Positions 27,165 to 36,040 of a stretch of DNA of 64,000 nucleotides are shown here, in pieces. The notes beneath the pieces are model-generated. The model was not told where the DNA came from. It did no database searches and saw nothing but the letters and a program-made list of their open reading frames with translations. Made by a program: the position numbers and the translations under genes. The stretch's first letter is position 1; every line of letters starts with the position of its first letter. The DNA is from Agrobacterium tumefaciens str. B6 (GTDB taxonomy: Bacteria; Pseudomonadota; Alphaproteobacteria; Rhizobiales; Rhizobiaceae). The stretch covers positions 372,001 to 436,000 of the forward strand of contig NZ_LMVK01000012.1 of assembly GCF_001541315.1 (NCBI RefSeq). The letters are read 5' to 3'.

Positions 27165-28714
27165 TAGGCGTTTTCCGATTTGAGCAGCCGTATCGGCGTG
27201 AGGAACAGGATCTTCAGATCGAGGAACAGTGACCAGTTCTCGATGTAATAGAGATCATATTCGGTGCGGAACTTGATCTTGTCGCCGTGGTCGATCTCGC
27301 CGCGCCAGCCGTTGATCTGCGCCCAGCCGGTAACGCCGGGCTTCACCTTGTGGCGCGCGAAATAATGCTCCACCACCTCGGTATATTTCAGATCGCCCGT
27401 CTGGGCATGAACGGCGTGCGGGCGCGGCCCAACGAGCGAAAGATCGCCATAGAGAACGTTGAAGAGCTGCGGCAGCTCGTCCATCGAGGATTTGCGCAGG
27501 AAGCGGCCGACCGGTGTGACGCGGGGATCGTTCTTCGTCACGGCCTTTTTGGCGGTCGGGTCGCTGAGTTCCGTATACATGGAACGGAACTTCCAGACGT
27601 TGATTGTTTCGTTGTTGAAGCCGTGGCGCTTCTGCTTGAAGAGAACAGGGCCTTTCGAGGTCGTTTTCACCGCAATTCCCGCCCCCAGCATAACCGGCCA
27701 CAAAATGGCGATACCGATGAGGCTGAAAGTAATGTCGAACACCCGTTTCGCCACCGAATCCCAGTCACGGATCGGCTTGTCGAACACATCGAGCATCGGC
27801 ACCCTGCCCACATGGGAATAGGCGCGGGGACGGAAACGCAATTTATTGGCATGCGCCGCGATGCGGATATCGACCGGCAGTATCCAGAGCTTGTGCAGGA
27901 GCTGGAGAATGCGCGCCTCGGCACTGAGCGGCAGGGCGATGATCAGCATGTCGAGCTTCGTCAGACGGGCAAACTCCACCAGTTCAGCAAAGGTGCCAAG
28001 TTTGGGATAACCGGCGACAACTTCGGGAGAGCGGGCGCTTTTCCGGTCGTCAAAGATACCGCAGATGCGGATATCGTTATCGGATTGCTGCTCCAGCGAG
28101 CGGATAAGGTCCTTAGCGGTATCGCCACCGCCGACGATGACGGCGCGGCGCTCCATGACGCCGTTGCGGCCCCAGTGGCGAATGGCAAAGCCGAGGATCA
28201 GTCGATCTGCGAAGATCGCGATCGCACCCGTTGCGTACCAGATGCCGAAAGCCTGCCAGGAGTGCAGCGCATCGGGAAAGAAGAGGAGAAGGAAACAGGC
28301 AATTCCCACGAAGGAGAGACAGACAGCGCCCTGAATGCGGGCGAACATCTTTAGTGGCGTGCGCAGCGTCGGAAGCTGATAACAATCACCCGCCTGCAGA
28401 AGAAAGACGCAGAGCGCCGCCCCCAGCACGCCACCGCCGAACACCGCCAGAAATGTTTCGAGACCGCGATCGGCTGCGATGCCGTTGACGATGGCGGCGA
28501 TGACCACGAGCATCGTGAATTCGAGAAGCCGCAATTGCCCGATCACCATATTGGGCGAATGATTGCCGGCGCGAAGCTGGTTGGCGATCTGCCGAGCAAG
28601 CGGATTGAGAACGACGGGTTCGGATGCGGAGGATTCTCCGGTTTGACGCTCGGAGATTTTCTTGCGCAATGACGCCAGATCGAATTGCAGTCTGTCCTTG
28701 TCAGTCTTGGTCAT
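27161..28714 (-). CDS. uppE: Initiating polyprenyl sugar-1-phosphate transferase
   Basis: 517-residue bacterial sugar transferase of the WbaP/HfsE type that moves a hexose-1-phosphate onto undecaprenyl phosphate to start the repeat unit. Four to five N-terminal membrane spans are followed by a CoA-binding-like domain (AVIVGGGDTAKDLIRSL), then the catalytic domain: KRVFDITFSLIGIAILWPVM, WKFRSM, RKSSMDELPQLFNVLYGDLSLVGPRP, and KPGVTGWAQINGWRG. It matches what I recall of UppE, needed for the unipolar polysaccharide adhesin. ATG 28714 is preferred; an in-frame TTG at 28768 is the alternative. Confidence 0.9.
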   Translation of the reverse strand: MTKTDKDRLQFDLASLRKKISERQTGESSASEPVVLNPLARQIANQLRAGNHSPNMVIGQLRLLEFTMLVVIAAIVNGIAADRGLETFLAVFGGGVLGAALCVFLLQAGDCYQLPTLRTPLKMFARIQGAVCLSFVGIACFLLLFFPDALHSWQAFGIWYATGAIAIFADRLILGFAIRHWGRNGVMERRAVIVGGGDTAKDLIRSLEQQSDNDIRICGIFDDRKSARSPEVVAGYPKLGTFAELVEFARLTKLDMLIIALPLSAEARILQLLHKLWILPVDIRIAAHANKLRFRPRAYSHVGRVPMLDVFDKPIRDWDSVAKRVFDITFSLIGIAILWPVMLGAGIAVKTTSKGPVLFKQKRHGFNNETINVWKFRSMYTELSDPTAKKAVTKNDPRVTPVGRFLRKSSMDELPQLFNVLYGDLSLVGPRPHAVHAQTGDLKYTEVVEHYFARHKVKPGVTGWAQINGWRGEIDHGDKIKFRTEYDLYYIENWSLFLDLKILFLTPIRLLKSENAY

Positions 28715-28935
28715 TGCTTTGGTCCGCACCCCCCAGCGCATCGACCTGAAAACCGCACAGATTTTCAACCGGAACGATACGCAACCTCAAAGTGGTAGAG
28801 CGCCCTTTGTGCATCCGGGTGGATGGCCGCGCTCTACGAGCAGAAAACTAGCCGAAACATGCTAAGAAACGTTTATGATCAGTTTCTACAGGACGGCTGG
28901 AATATACAATTAAAAATCGTGTTTTTAAAATAACT

Positions 28936-30117
28936 TTAGCTCGTCAGCAGGTCGCGATAGAGCTTCATCATCTCATCGGCCATAACAGGGGTTGAAAATT
29001 TCGCCTTGAAGCTGTCGGGGTGCGGCATGACCCGCTGCGCCCAATCGGCATCCTCTGCATCCTTGACCATGATGCGCGCCAGCGCATCGGCATCGCCGGC
29101 CGGGACGAGCGCCTCGCTGTCTTCTCCGAGGATTTCGGGAATGCCGCCGACATGCGAGGCAATGACCGTCTTTCCCGCCGCAAGCGCTTCCAGCACGATA
29201 TAGGGCATGGCTTCGGCGCGCGAAGGCACCACCACCGTCGTTGCCAGTTCGAAAGCCTGTCTGGCGGGCATGGCCGCATGCATGGAAATCCGCCGGGAAA
29301 GCCCGGCCTTGTCGATCATCGCGGCATATTTGTCCCTGTCCGGTCCATCGCCGACGATCACGCCGGACAGGGGCTGGCCGAGGCTGCGTTCCATTTTCGC
29401 GAATGCCCTGATGAAGACATCCGGTCCTTTGAGATCACGGAGCATGCCGATGTAGAGGAAACGGGCCGTATCATCGCGGGCGGGGACGGTTTCGAACTCG
29501 CTTTCCTGCACGCCGTTATAAATCATCGCGGTGTGGGTGCGCGGCTTGCCGACCTTGGCTTCGTAAGTCGTCTGCTCGAAATTGCAGACGAAACAGAGCG
29601 CATCGGTGAAATGCTCCTGAAACCGCTCCAGCCGCAGGAAGAGCTGCCCCTTCAGGCTGTTTCTGGCATAATGCAGGCTGCCGCCATGCGGGGAATAGAG
29701 GCGGGCTACGCGATACCTGTTCGCCCGCAGGAGTGAGCCGATCAGCCGGGCAAGAGCGCCACCCTTGGCGCTGTGCCCGTGCAGAATGTCCGGCCGCAAA
29801 CTTTTGATGTGCTTGTAGGATTTCCACAGCGCCATGAGGTCGCCGGGGCTGATGGACCGCCGGATGGGCAGGCGGGTGAGGCCAAGCTCCAGCATCGGCG
29901 TGATCTGTGCGAAAAGCCGTTCCTCATGCGCACCGCCGGTGGAACTGTCGCAGACGATGCCGACCTTGTGGCCCTGTTTGACATGTTCCTCGATAAGGTC
30001 GCGCACATGGCGGAAAACGCCGCCCACCGGGGAGCGGAAGCAGTGAATGATGCGCAGGGGAGGGCCGTCATCCGACACGTTCGCCGCTCCGTTTTCAGAA
30101 GAAGCGTTCGCGTACAT
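28936..30117 (-). CDS. Glycosyltransferase family 4
   Basis: 393-residue retaining GT-B glycosyltransferase. Landmarks: the N-terminal acceptor domain GGVFRHVRDLIEEHVKQGH, the donor-site SRAEAMPYIVLEALAAGKTVIASHVGGIPEIL (EX7E-like acid pair) and VGDGPDRDKYAAMI. It should add a sugar to the growing repeat unit. It starts inside the end of the upstream exporter gene, overlapping it by 23 bases (ATG 30117) or 35 (GTG 30129), so the two are co-translated. By position it may be uppD; the sugar is unknown. Confidence 0.88.
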   Translation of the reverse strand: MYANASSENGAANVSDDGPPLRIIHCFRSPVGGVFRHVRDLIEEHVKQGHKVGIVCDSSTGGAHEERLFAQITPMLELGLTRLPIRRSISPGDLMALWKSYKHIKSLRPDILHGHSAKGGALARLIGSLLRANRYRVARLYSPHGGSLHYARNSLKGQLFLRLERFQEHFTDALCFVCNFEQTTYEAKVGKPRTHTAMIYNGVQESEFETVPARDDTARFLYIGMLRDLKGPDVFIRAFAKMERSLGQPLSGVIVGDGPDRDKYAAMIDKAGLSRRISMHAAMPARQAFELATTVVVPSRAEAMPYIVLEALAAGKTVIASHVGGIPEILGEDSEALVPAGDADALARIMVKDAEDADWAQRVMPHPDSFKAKFSTPVMADEMMKLYRDLLTS

Positions 30118-30667
30118 AGACGGTGTCACCCGCCAGAATGGGGGCGGTAATCCCGATCCGGCCGGTCATCACCTCGGCATTGATCTTGCGGGTGATGTCG
30201 ACATCGGCCTGGTTGGCGCGCGGGGTGAAGCCGCCGGCAATGGCGATGGCGTTCTGTACCGTCATACCAGGCACATAGGAATATTGGCCGGGACGGCCAA
30301 CTTCGCCCATGATGAAGACCGGACGATAACGGTCGATCTCGATCGTCACATCGGGATCGCGCAGATAGCCCTGGCGCAGCTTGGCGGCAATGGCCGCTTC
30401 GAGCTGCGGCAGCGTCTTGCCGCGGGCAGGAACTTGGCCGACGAGCGGGAAGGCGACATAGCCGGCCTGATCGACCGTATAGGTATTGGTCAGCCCGGCC
30501 TGCTCGAACACGTTGATGCGCAGCCTGTCGCCGCTATCGACATGATAGGGTTGCAGGGCAGCCTCATTGAAGGACCTCGGCGCGGGTTGATATGCCGCGC
30601 AGCCGAAAAGGGCCGTCAGAACGGCAAGCGTCAGTGCGGTGACATGTCGTGATCCGGCGAGCGGCAT
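30095..30667 (-). CDS. uppC: Wza-type polysaccharide export lipoprotein
   Basis: 190-residue outer-membrane exporter of the Wza/KpsD family. It has a signal peptide ending in a lipobox (TALFGCAAY, Cys23), a poly-saccharide-export domain (VDSGDRLRINVFEQAGLT, DQAGYVAFPLVGQV) and a SLBB domain (VFIMGEVGRPGQYSYVPGMTVQNAIAIAGGFTPRAN). It lacks the extra C-terminal helix of E. coli Wza, like other short alphaproteobacterial members. It heads the minus-strand transcript; paired with the divergent Wzc-type gene it forms the envelope-spanning exporter. Confidence 0.9.
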   Translation of the reverse strand: MPLAGSRHVTALTLAVLTALFGCAAYQPAPRSFNEAALQPYHVDSGDRLRINVFEQAGLTNTYTVDQAGYVAFPLVGQVPARGKTLPQLEAAIAAKLRQGYLRDPDVTIEIDRYRPVFIMGEVGRPGQYSYVPGMTVQNAIAIAGGFTPRANQADVDITRKINAEVMTGRIGITAPILAGDTVYVRERFF

Positions 30668-30717
30668 CTGATCTGGCTCCGAGTCGATCTTTGATCATTC
30701 TTATCGTTCTGTTAGGG

Positions 30718-30732
30718 TTAATGTGCGGTAAA
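30718..30732. promoter_or_regulatory. Putative CtrA site upstream of uppC
   Basis: TTAA-N7-TAAA on the plus strand (TTTA-N7-TTAA on the minus strand): one mismatch from the CtrA full site TTAA-N7-TTAA, 50 bases upstream of the uppC start. Confidence 0.4.
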
Positions 30733-30785
30733 CAACCCGGGCGAGCGATGGTAATATCAGCTTTATTTCGTCGGATTCTCCGAGA

Positions 30786-30800
30786 TTAACTGTTGTGTTA
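30786..30800. promoter_or_regulatory. Second putative CtrA site in the divergent gap
   Basis: TTAA-N7-GTTA, one mismatch from the CtrA consensus, about 80 bases upstream of the Wzc-type gene start. Confidence 0.35.
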
Positions 30801-30877
30801 CCGGCAAGACTTAAGCTTCGCGAAAATTGGCCATCTATATTTGAGCGCCCGAGGTTTGTCTCGGTTACGGAGCCTGC

Positions 30878-32722
30878 ATGAACGGCGATCGCATTGACGA
30901 CAGGGATGTGGATATCGATCTTGCGCAGCTTGTCGCAGCCATATGGCAGCGCAAGGGACGGATCGCGGCGATCACGCTTCTGGCCGGAGGCTCCGCCTTC
31001 GTGATATCAAGCATGATGTCGTCCGCCTACAAGGGCGAGGCGCGCGTGCTCATCGAATCCCGCACCGCCTCCTTCGGCGCTTCGCAGCAGTCCAATGCGC
31101 CCGCCGAGCCCGTGCTCGATGAATTGACCGTTTCCAGCCAGGTGCAGATACTGCAGTCGGTCGATCTCATCAAGCAGGTCGCCAAAGACATGAAGCTCTA
31201 TGAGCTGGATGAGTTCGATCCCGAAGCCCATCCTTCGCTCATTTCGCAGCTGCTGGTCGCCGTCGGCGTCAAGAAGGACCCGCTTCAGGTGCTGCCTGAA
31301 GAACGGGTGCTAGAGGCGTTCCGGGAGAAGCTGCAGGTCTATCAGGTCGAAAGCTCGCGCGTCATCACCGTCGAGTTCTCCTCGCAGGACCCCAAGCTTG
31401 CCGCCGCCATCCCCAATGAGATGATGAAGGCCTATATCGCCCTGCAGAGCGGCGCGAAACTGGATACAAGCACGGAAGCGGCGCGCTGGCTGGAACCGGA
31501 AATCGCCAATCTGCGCGAAAAGGTGCGCGACGCCGACAGGAAGGTCGCAGATTACCGCGCTTCGTCCGATCTTCTCTCGGCGGGGCAGGGCGAACCCCTC
31601 GCCACCCGCCAGCTCAGCGATATCTCCGCCGAACTTGGCCGTATCCGCGGAGAGCGCGCCAATGCGGAGGCGCGGGCGGAAGGCGTGCGCAACGCGCTTG
31701 CTACCGGCCGTCCGCTTGATACTTTCCCCGATGTCGTCGGTTCCCCGACGATCCAGAGGCTGAAGGAAAACGAAACCACGATCCGCAGCCAGATTTCCGA
31801 TCTCTCGTCTTCAATGCTGGAAGGCCATCCGCGCATCCGGGCGCTGCGCAACCAGCTCGACGGCATACAGCGGCAGATTCAGGAGGAAACCCGCAAGGTG
31901 CTGGCAAGTCTCGAAAACGAGGCCAATGTTTCGCGTCTGCGGGAACGGCAGCTGATCCAGCAACTGAACATGCTGAAATCGGAAAGCGTGCGTGCGGGTG
32001 AACAGCAGGTCGGCCTCAACGATCTGGAGCGGGAAGCTTCGGCGCAAAGGCAGCTTTTGGAAACCTATCTTGCCCGTTACCGGGAAGCGACGTCGCGCGC
32101 CGGCTCGGTGGATTCCACGCCGGCCGATGCGCGTGTCATCTCGACGGCGGTGGAGCCGCGCGAACCCTATTTCCCGAAGACCGGCGCCATTACCATCGTC
32201 GTTACGCTGGCGGCCTTTCTGCTGTCCTGCATCGTGGTTATGCTGGTGGAGCTTTTCACCGGCCGGGCCTTGAAGCCGATGGGCCGGAAGCAGGTTCCGC
32301 CGCTCTCCGATCCGCCTTCCCCTACACGTGCTCCAGCCGATCAGGACAAGGCAACGGATGTGCCGGAACAGCCTGTTGCCGTGCATCATGAGACCATACC
32401 GTCTGCTGCGCGGGCCATGCCGGTTGCGGCATACCAGTCCGCTGCCGAAGAGGAGAAACGGCACCTGGCGGCTGTAGCCGCTGCCGCCACGCGGCCCCGC
32501 CGGTGGAAGCTGTCGCGGCTGCGAAGGAAGAGGCAGTGGAAGAGGACGTTGACACTTCTGACGATTTCTCGATCGATGCTGTCGCAGGTTTCCTGGCCAG
32601 CCGTCTTGCCAAACCGGTTGCCGCCATTGTGTCTCCGGCTGGTGATAGCGGTTCGACAACGACCGTCATGCTGGCGCGCGCTTTGTCCGAGATGGGCCGT
32701 TCGGTCGTTCTCGTTGACATGA
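30878..32722 (+). CDS. Wzc-type polysaccharide co-polymerase, 5' part of a frameshifted gene
   Basis: Reading frame for the N-terminal and middle parts of a Wzc/Wzz-type inner-membrane co-polymerase: first membrane span about residues 26-50, Wzz domain, long coiled-coil segment (about 190-420), the PFP-like PREPYFPKTGAI motif, and the second membrane span ITIVVTLAAFLLSCIVVMLVELF (about 435-457). From about residue 540 the frame turns into Arg/Leu-rich sequence unlike any Wzc, while the +1-offset frame continues as a proper linker and ATPase-like domain (next entry). A single missing base near 32495-32502 explains both. By position it may be uppB. Confidence 0.82.
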   Translation: MNGDRIDDRDVDIDLAQLVAAIWQRKGRIAAITLLAGGSAFVISSMMSSAYKGEARVLIESRTASFGASQQSNAPAEPVLDELTVSSQVQILQSVDLIKQVAKDMKLYELDEFDPEAHPSLISQLLVAVGVKKDPLQVLPEERVLEAFREKLQVYQVESSRVITVEFSSQDPKLAAAIPNEMMKAYIALQSGAKLDTSTEAARWLEPEIANLREKVRDADRKVADYRASSDLLSAGQGEPLATRQLSDISAELGRIRGERANAEARAEGVRNALATGRPLDTFPDVVGSPTIQRLKENETTIRSQISDLSSSMLEGHPRIRALRNQLDGIQRQIQEETRKVLASLENEANVSRLRERQLIQQLNMLKSESVRAGEQQVGLNDLEREASAQRQLLETYLARYREATSRAGSVDSTPADARVISTAVEPREPYFPKTGAITIVVTLAAFLLSCIVVMLVELFTGRALKPMGRKQVPPLSDPPSPTRAPADQDKATDVPEQPVAVHHETIPSAARAMPVAAYQSAAEEEKRHLAAVAAAATRPRRWKLSRLRRKRQWKRTLTLLTISRSMLSQVSWPAVLPNRLPPLCLRLVIAVRQRPSCWRALCPRWAVRSFSLT

Positions 32723-33144
32723 CGGCGTCTGCCTGTCCGACGCGGCTGATGGCGCCGGAAGTCGGGCTTCCCGGTGTCATGGACCTTCTGGCGGGTGCGG
32801 CCGCCTTCGGTGAAACCATTCACAGTGACCGCCTGTCCGACGCCCATATCGTGCCGCGCGGCAATGCGCAGCCGCGCGAGGCCATGCGCGCGATAGATCG
32901 CCTGACGATGATCCTCGGCGCGCTCTCCGACGCCTATGATACGGTTCTCGTCGAATGCGGCGCGGTACAGATTTCGAGCCTTGGGAAAATGCTGCGCAAC
33001 CTGCCGGCGGAAATCATCGTCTCGGTTCCCGGCAAGGATAGCGAACTTCTGGAAAAGACGCTCGGTGAACTGGTTGCCCAAGGCTATGAACAGGCATTGC
33101 CGATGACCGGTATGCGCAAGCCGGACCGGCTGAGCGCGGCGTGA
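32503..33144 (+). pseudogene. Wzc-type co-polymerase, displaced C-terminal ATPase-like domain
   Basis: Continuation of the Wzc-type gene in another frame: acidic linker (EAVAAAKEEAVEED), then a P-loop-like domain with a degenerate Walker A (VSPAGDSGSTTTVMLARAL, no Lys in the usual GKT/GKS) and a VVLVDMTAS strand in place of Walker A'. There is no tyrosine cluster, so kinase activity is unlikely even if full length; the domain may only bind or regulate. The intact protein would be about 755 residues (30878 to 33144). The GTG given as start has no ribosome binding site, which supports frameshift over a separate gene. Confidence 0.75.
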
Positions 33145-33155
33145 TCTGCGCTCAG
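33130..33155. terminator. Hairpin between convergent Wzc-type and FemAB-like genes
   Basis: Perfect 8-bp inverted repeat CTGAGCGC / GCGCTCAG spanning both stop codons. Confidence 0.45.
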
Positions 33156-34378
33156 TCGGCAGCGGTGTCCGTCTTCGGCCGTCCGGCACGAAAACGCTGA
33201 ATCAACGCATAAAGCGCCGGATTGGATTTGATCAGGCTCTTGGTCCGGGCAATGGCGACATAGACCGAGGCTGCTGCGCGACCCTTCAATGTCACCGGCA
33301 GGAATATATCGTGCTGCACGGTGAAAAGCGGGCACCAGCTGCGCTTATAGAGCTGGTCGCCGACGCCGAAATCGAAGATCGCCGCCTTCTCGCGACACGC
33401 CCTTTCGATCATCAGCCAGAACAGCAATTCGCCGGGGCTGAGTTCCGAAACGGACTCATCGATTGAGCCGAACTGGCAGATGATGTGATCCTGCTTGCGC
33501 GAAAGGCCGGCTATCGCGGCAATGACGCCCTCGTTTTCCCCATGCAGGCGAATGGCATGCAGTTCCAGCAGGCTGCCTGTGCCCGTCTCGGGAAAATTGG
33601 CGAGATCGTAGAAGAAATCCTTCACCGATTGATTGCGAAAGACATCCGGAATGCCCTGCGAGGCGAAACGGGCGGCCTTCTGGCGGAAAAACGCCTGCAA
33701 CAATTCGCATCTTTCCTGTGGCGAACGCGCGATCACATGGCTGTAACCGCCCATTTCCTCGGCCCTTCGGCTCTGGATGCGGAATTTCTTCCGTCGCCTC
33801 TTGGCATTGACCTGCCGAAGCGTGGCCTCGAAGCTCTCGAGCAGGGGAAGCTGGAAGGCCGGATTCTGGTTTTCGACGGAAGCAAGATGCGAGAGGGGAT
33901 TGGTCCTGCCGCGCCACGTCAGCGGTATGTTCTGCAAAGCCAGGATATCGGCCCGACCATGCAGCAGCTTCCGCGCCTCGCGGGCAATTGCCGCCGCGAT
34001 TTCCTGTCCGGCCTGTTCGGCAAAGGCGGGGTCGAAAAGCCCCGTATTGATATTGTTGAAACGGCCGCCGGGAAAACGTGCCTTGCGGATGCCGCCTTCC
34101 AGCACGATTTCGAGCGGAAGCAGGAAGATCGTCTTGCCGCCCTGCCGGCCGCGAAGTGTCAGGAGCGCGCTGTCCTGCGTTTGCGCCCAGATGGAGCACC
34201 AGCCAAAACCCTGATGCAGCGAATTGAGCGGGTCGCCTTCCAGCTGCTCCCAGTCGGAGCGGATGGTTGCGGCGTCATCGACGAGATCGATCAACAGACG
34301 ATCAGCACTCCGCCGCTCGTTTTGCACGGCGGTCGGCGCTTGCTTGTCGCTGATAAAGACCGGCTCCTCAGCCGCCAT
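33152..34378 (-). CDS. GNAT/FemAB-like acyltransferase of the CelD/BcsL type
   Basis: 408-residue protein of the cellulose-biosynthesis CelD/GNAT superfamily. The C-terminal half carries the GNAT-like block LLELHAIRLHGENEGVIAAIAGLSRKQDHIICQFGSIDESVSELSPGELLFWLMIERACREKAAIFDFGVGDQLYKRSWCP, which is conserved in this family. In polysaccharide loci such proteins are thought to acetylate or otherwise acylate sugars or carriers. Its location beside the polysaccharide genes suggests decoration of the polymer; it may correspond to uppA. Not proven. Confidence 0.8.
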   Translation of the reverse strand: MAAEEPVFISDKQAPTAVQNERRSADRLLIDLVDDAATIRSDWEQLEGDPLNSLHQGFGWCSIWAQTQDSALLTLRGRQGGKTIFLLPLEIVLEGGIRKARFPGGRFNNINTGLFDPAFAEQAGQEIAAAIAREARKLLHGRADILALQNIPLTWRGRTNPLSHLASVENQNPAFQLPLLESFEATLRQVNAKRRRKKFRIQSRRAEEMGGYSHVIARSPQERCELLQAFFRQKAARFASQGIPDVFRNQSVKDFFYDLANFPETGTGSLLELHAIRLHGENEGVIAAIAGLSRKQDHIICQFGSIDESVSELSPGELLFWLMIERACREKAAIFDFGVGDQLYKRSWCPLFTVQHDIFLPVTLKGRAAASVYVAIARTKSLIKSNPALYALIQRFRAGRPKTDTAAD

Positions 34379-34475
34379 CCACTCTCTCCGGTTGTTTCGG
34401 TCGGACTATATCGTTCAGCGGCAAACAATCGGTTTATAATATTGCGACCTGTGGATGTTATACAACGGCTGGCGC

Positions 34476-34688
34476 TCAGCCCTGTTTTTTAGGTCCGGCC
34501 ATCCATTTGATGATCAGCATCGCCGGCAAAATCCACAAAATTCCGGTGAACACGAAATAAGCGAGATGCACCCACCAGGGCGATTGCGCCAGGGTCGCCG
34601 ATGCAATGGCCGTCGCCACCACGGCGTAAACGACGACGAGGCAGATGATGACGACGGTGCCGATGAGCGATCTGAGGCGAGGGTGCAT
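34476..34688 (-). CDS. DUF2842 membrane protein
   Basis: 70-residue protein with two membrane helices (TVVIICLVVVYAVVATAIAS and HLAYFVFTGILWILPAMLII), the DUF2842 layout, ending MAGPKKQG. ATG 34688 begins MHPRLRSLIG, the family start; the frame runs 17 codons further upstream. In many alphaproteobacteria DUF2842 genes lie next to ctaA, as here with the divergent ctaA gene, pointing to a role near cytochrome oxidase assembly, which is inference. Confidence 0.8.
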   Translation of the reverse strand: MHPRLRSLIGTVVIICLVVVYAVVATAIASATLAQSPWWVHLAYFVFTGILWILPAMLIIKWMAGPKKQG

Positions 34689-34815
34689 GAAATCTTCCGT
34701 GATTGAACAGCTGGCGCGACTATACCGCCGCGACCGCATGCCGCAAACCCTGAGGCCTTGTTTTGTGGTGCCGGTTGGGGCTAATCAACATGACTGTATG
34801 AGGGAGACCTGAAAG

Positions 34816-35934
34816 ATGCGTTCGAGCGGCATGACGATGGCAAATGGTTCTGCGGAAATGGTGGTGGAGGCTGCCCTGCAGAAACAGGAGAAGGATCGCC
34901 GCCTGCTGCGCATCTGGCTGCGCGTCGTGCTTTTCACGCTCGTCTGTCTGGTCCTCGTCGGCGGCGCCACGCGGCTTACCGAATCCGGCCTGTCGATTAC
35001 CGAATGGAAGCCGATCCATGGCGCCATCCCGCCGCTTTCCGTTGCTGAATGGGAAGAAGAGTTCCAGCTCTACAAGCGCATTCCCCAATATCAGGAAATC
35101 AACAAGGGCATGTCGCTTGACGAGTTCAAGACGATTTTCTGGTGGGAATGGGCGCATCGCCTGCTTGCCCGCACCATCGGCATCATCTTCGCACTGCCGC
35201 TCGCCTTCTTCTGGCTGACCGGCCGCATCGAAAAGCGTCTGCGCCTGCCGCTGGTCGGCCTTCTGGCGCTTGGCGGCTTTCAGGGCTTCATCGGCTGGTG
35301 GATGGTATCGTCAGGCCTCGTCAACCGCACGGATGTCTCGCAATATCGCCTTGCCACGCATCTGACCATCGCCTGCCTCATCTTCGCGGGCTGCATGTGG
35401 ATATTGCGCGGCCTGTCGCATCATTCGCCCGACGCCGCCGACGAAAAGACGGGCAGGGGCTTTGCTGCGTTGCTGACGGTGCTCTGTCTGTTCCAGATCT
35501 ATCTCGGCGCATTGGTTGCGGGGCTGAATGCCGGCCTTTCCTATAATACCTGGCCGCTGATGGACGGCTCGCTGGTGCCGGGCGATCTCTTCCTGCAGCA
35601 GCCCTGGTGGATCAACCTCTTCGAAAACCCCAAGACGGTGCAGTTCATCCACCGTCTTGGCGCCTATACGCTGTTTGCCGCCACGCTGTGGCATATGGTG
35701 TCGATGGCCCGTGCCCTGCCGAATACGCCACACGCCCGCCGCGCCGTACTGTTCTTCGTGCTGGTTTCCATTCAGGCGGCGCTCGGCATCACCACGCTTT
35801 TGATGCATGTGGATATTCATGTTGCGCTTGCCCATCAGGGCATGGCGCTGATCGTGCTTGGTTTTTCCGTCGCCCACTGGCGCGGGTTCATCGGCGAATA
35901 TCCTGCGCCGGTTTCGGTCGAAATCAGGGACTAG
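34816..35934 (+). CDS. ctaA: Heme A synthase
   Basis: 372-residue inner-membrane enzyme that converts heme O to heme A for aa3-type cytochrome oxidase. Landmarks: the first membrane helix and GGATRLTESGLSITEWKPI motif, the WWEWAHRLLAR histidine of heme site one, LVAGLNAGLSYNTWPLMDG, and a second paired segment IHRLGAYTLFAATLWHMV with FIHRLG. The two-repeat type-2 CtaA form typical of alphaproteobacteria. Divergent from the DUF2842 gene with a short gap. Confidence 0.93.
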   Translation: MRSSGMTMANGSAEMVVEAALQKQEKDRRLLRIWLRVVLFTLVCLVLVGGATRLTESGLSITEWKPIHGAIPPLSVAEWEEEFQLYKRIPQYQEINKGMSLDEFKTIFWWEWAHRLLARTIGIIFALPLAFFWLTGRIEKRLRLPLVGLLALGGFQGFIGWWMVSSGLVNRTDVSQYRLATHLTIACLIFAGCMWILRGLSHHSPDAADEKTGRGFAALLTVLCLFQIYLGALVAGLNAGLSYNTWPLMDGSLVPGDLFLQQPWWINLFENPKTVQFIHRLGAYTLFAATLWHMVSMARALPNTPHARRAVLFFVLVSIQAALGITTLLMHVDIHVALAHQGMALIVLGFSVAHWRGFIGEYPAPVSVEIRD

Positions 35935-35935
35935 A

Positions 35936-36035
35936 GTCTGTCGGGTTCATTCTCAACCTGGCAGACTCTGGATTCTTTTGTTTTGTTTGTCTTTTCGGGA
36001 AAACCGGGTTCCACTTTTCCCTGACAAACTCTGAG
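35936..36035. repeat. Intergenic hairpin and rhizobial-type mosaic element
   Basis: AGAGTCTGTCGGGTT pairs with AACCTGGCAGACTCT (15 positions, two G-T type mismatches), followed by GGGAAAACCGGGTTCCACTTTTCCC-like sequence. Motifs of the AAACCGG..CCACTTTTCC type are common intergenic elements in rhizobial genomes (from memory). It fills the gap between ctaA and the convergent phosphotransferase gene and can act as terminator. Confidence 0.45.
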
Positions 36036-36040
36036 CCTGC

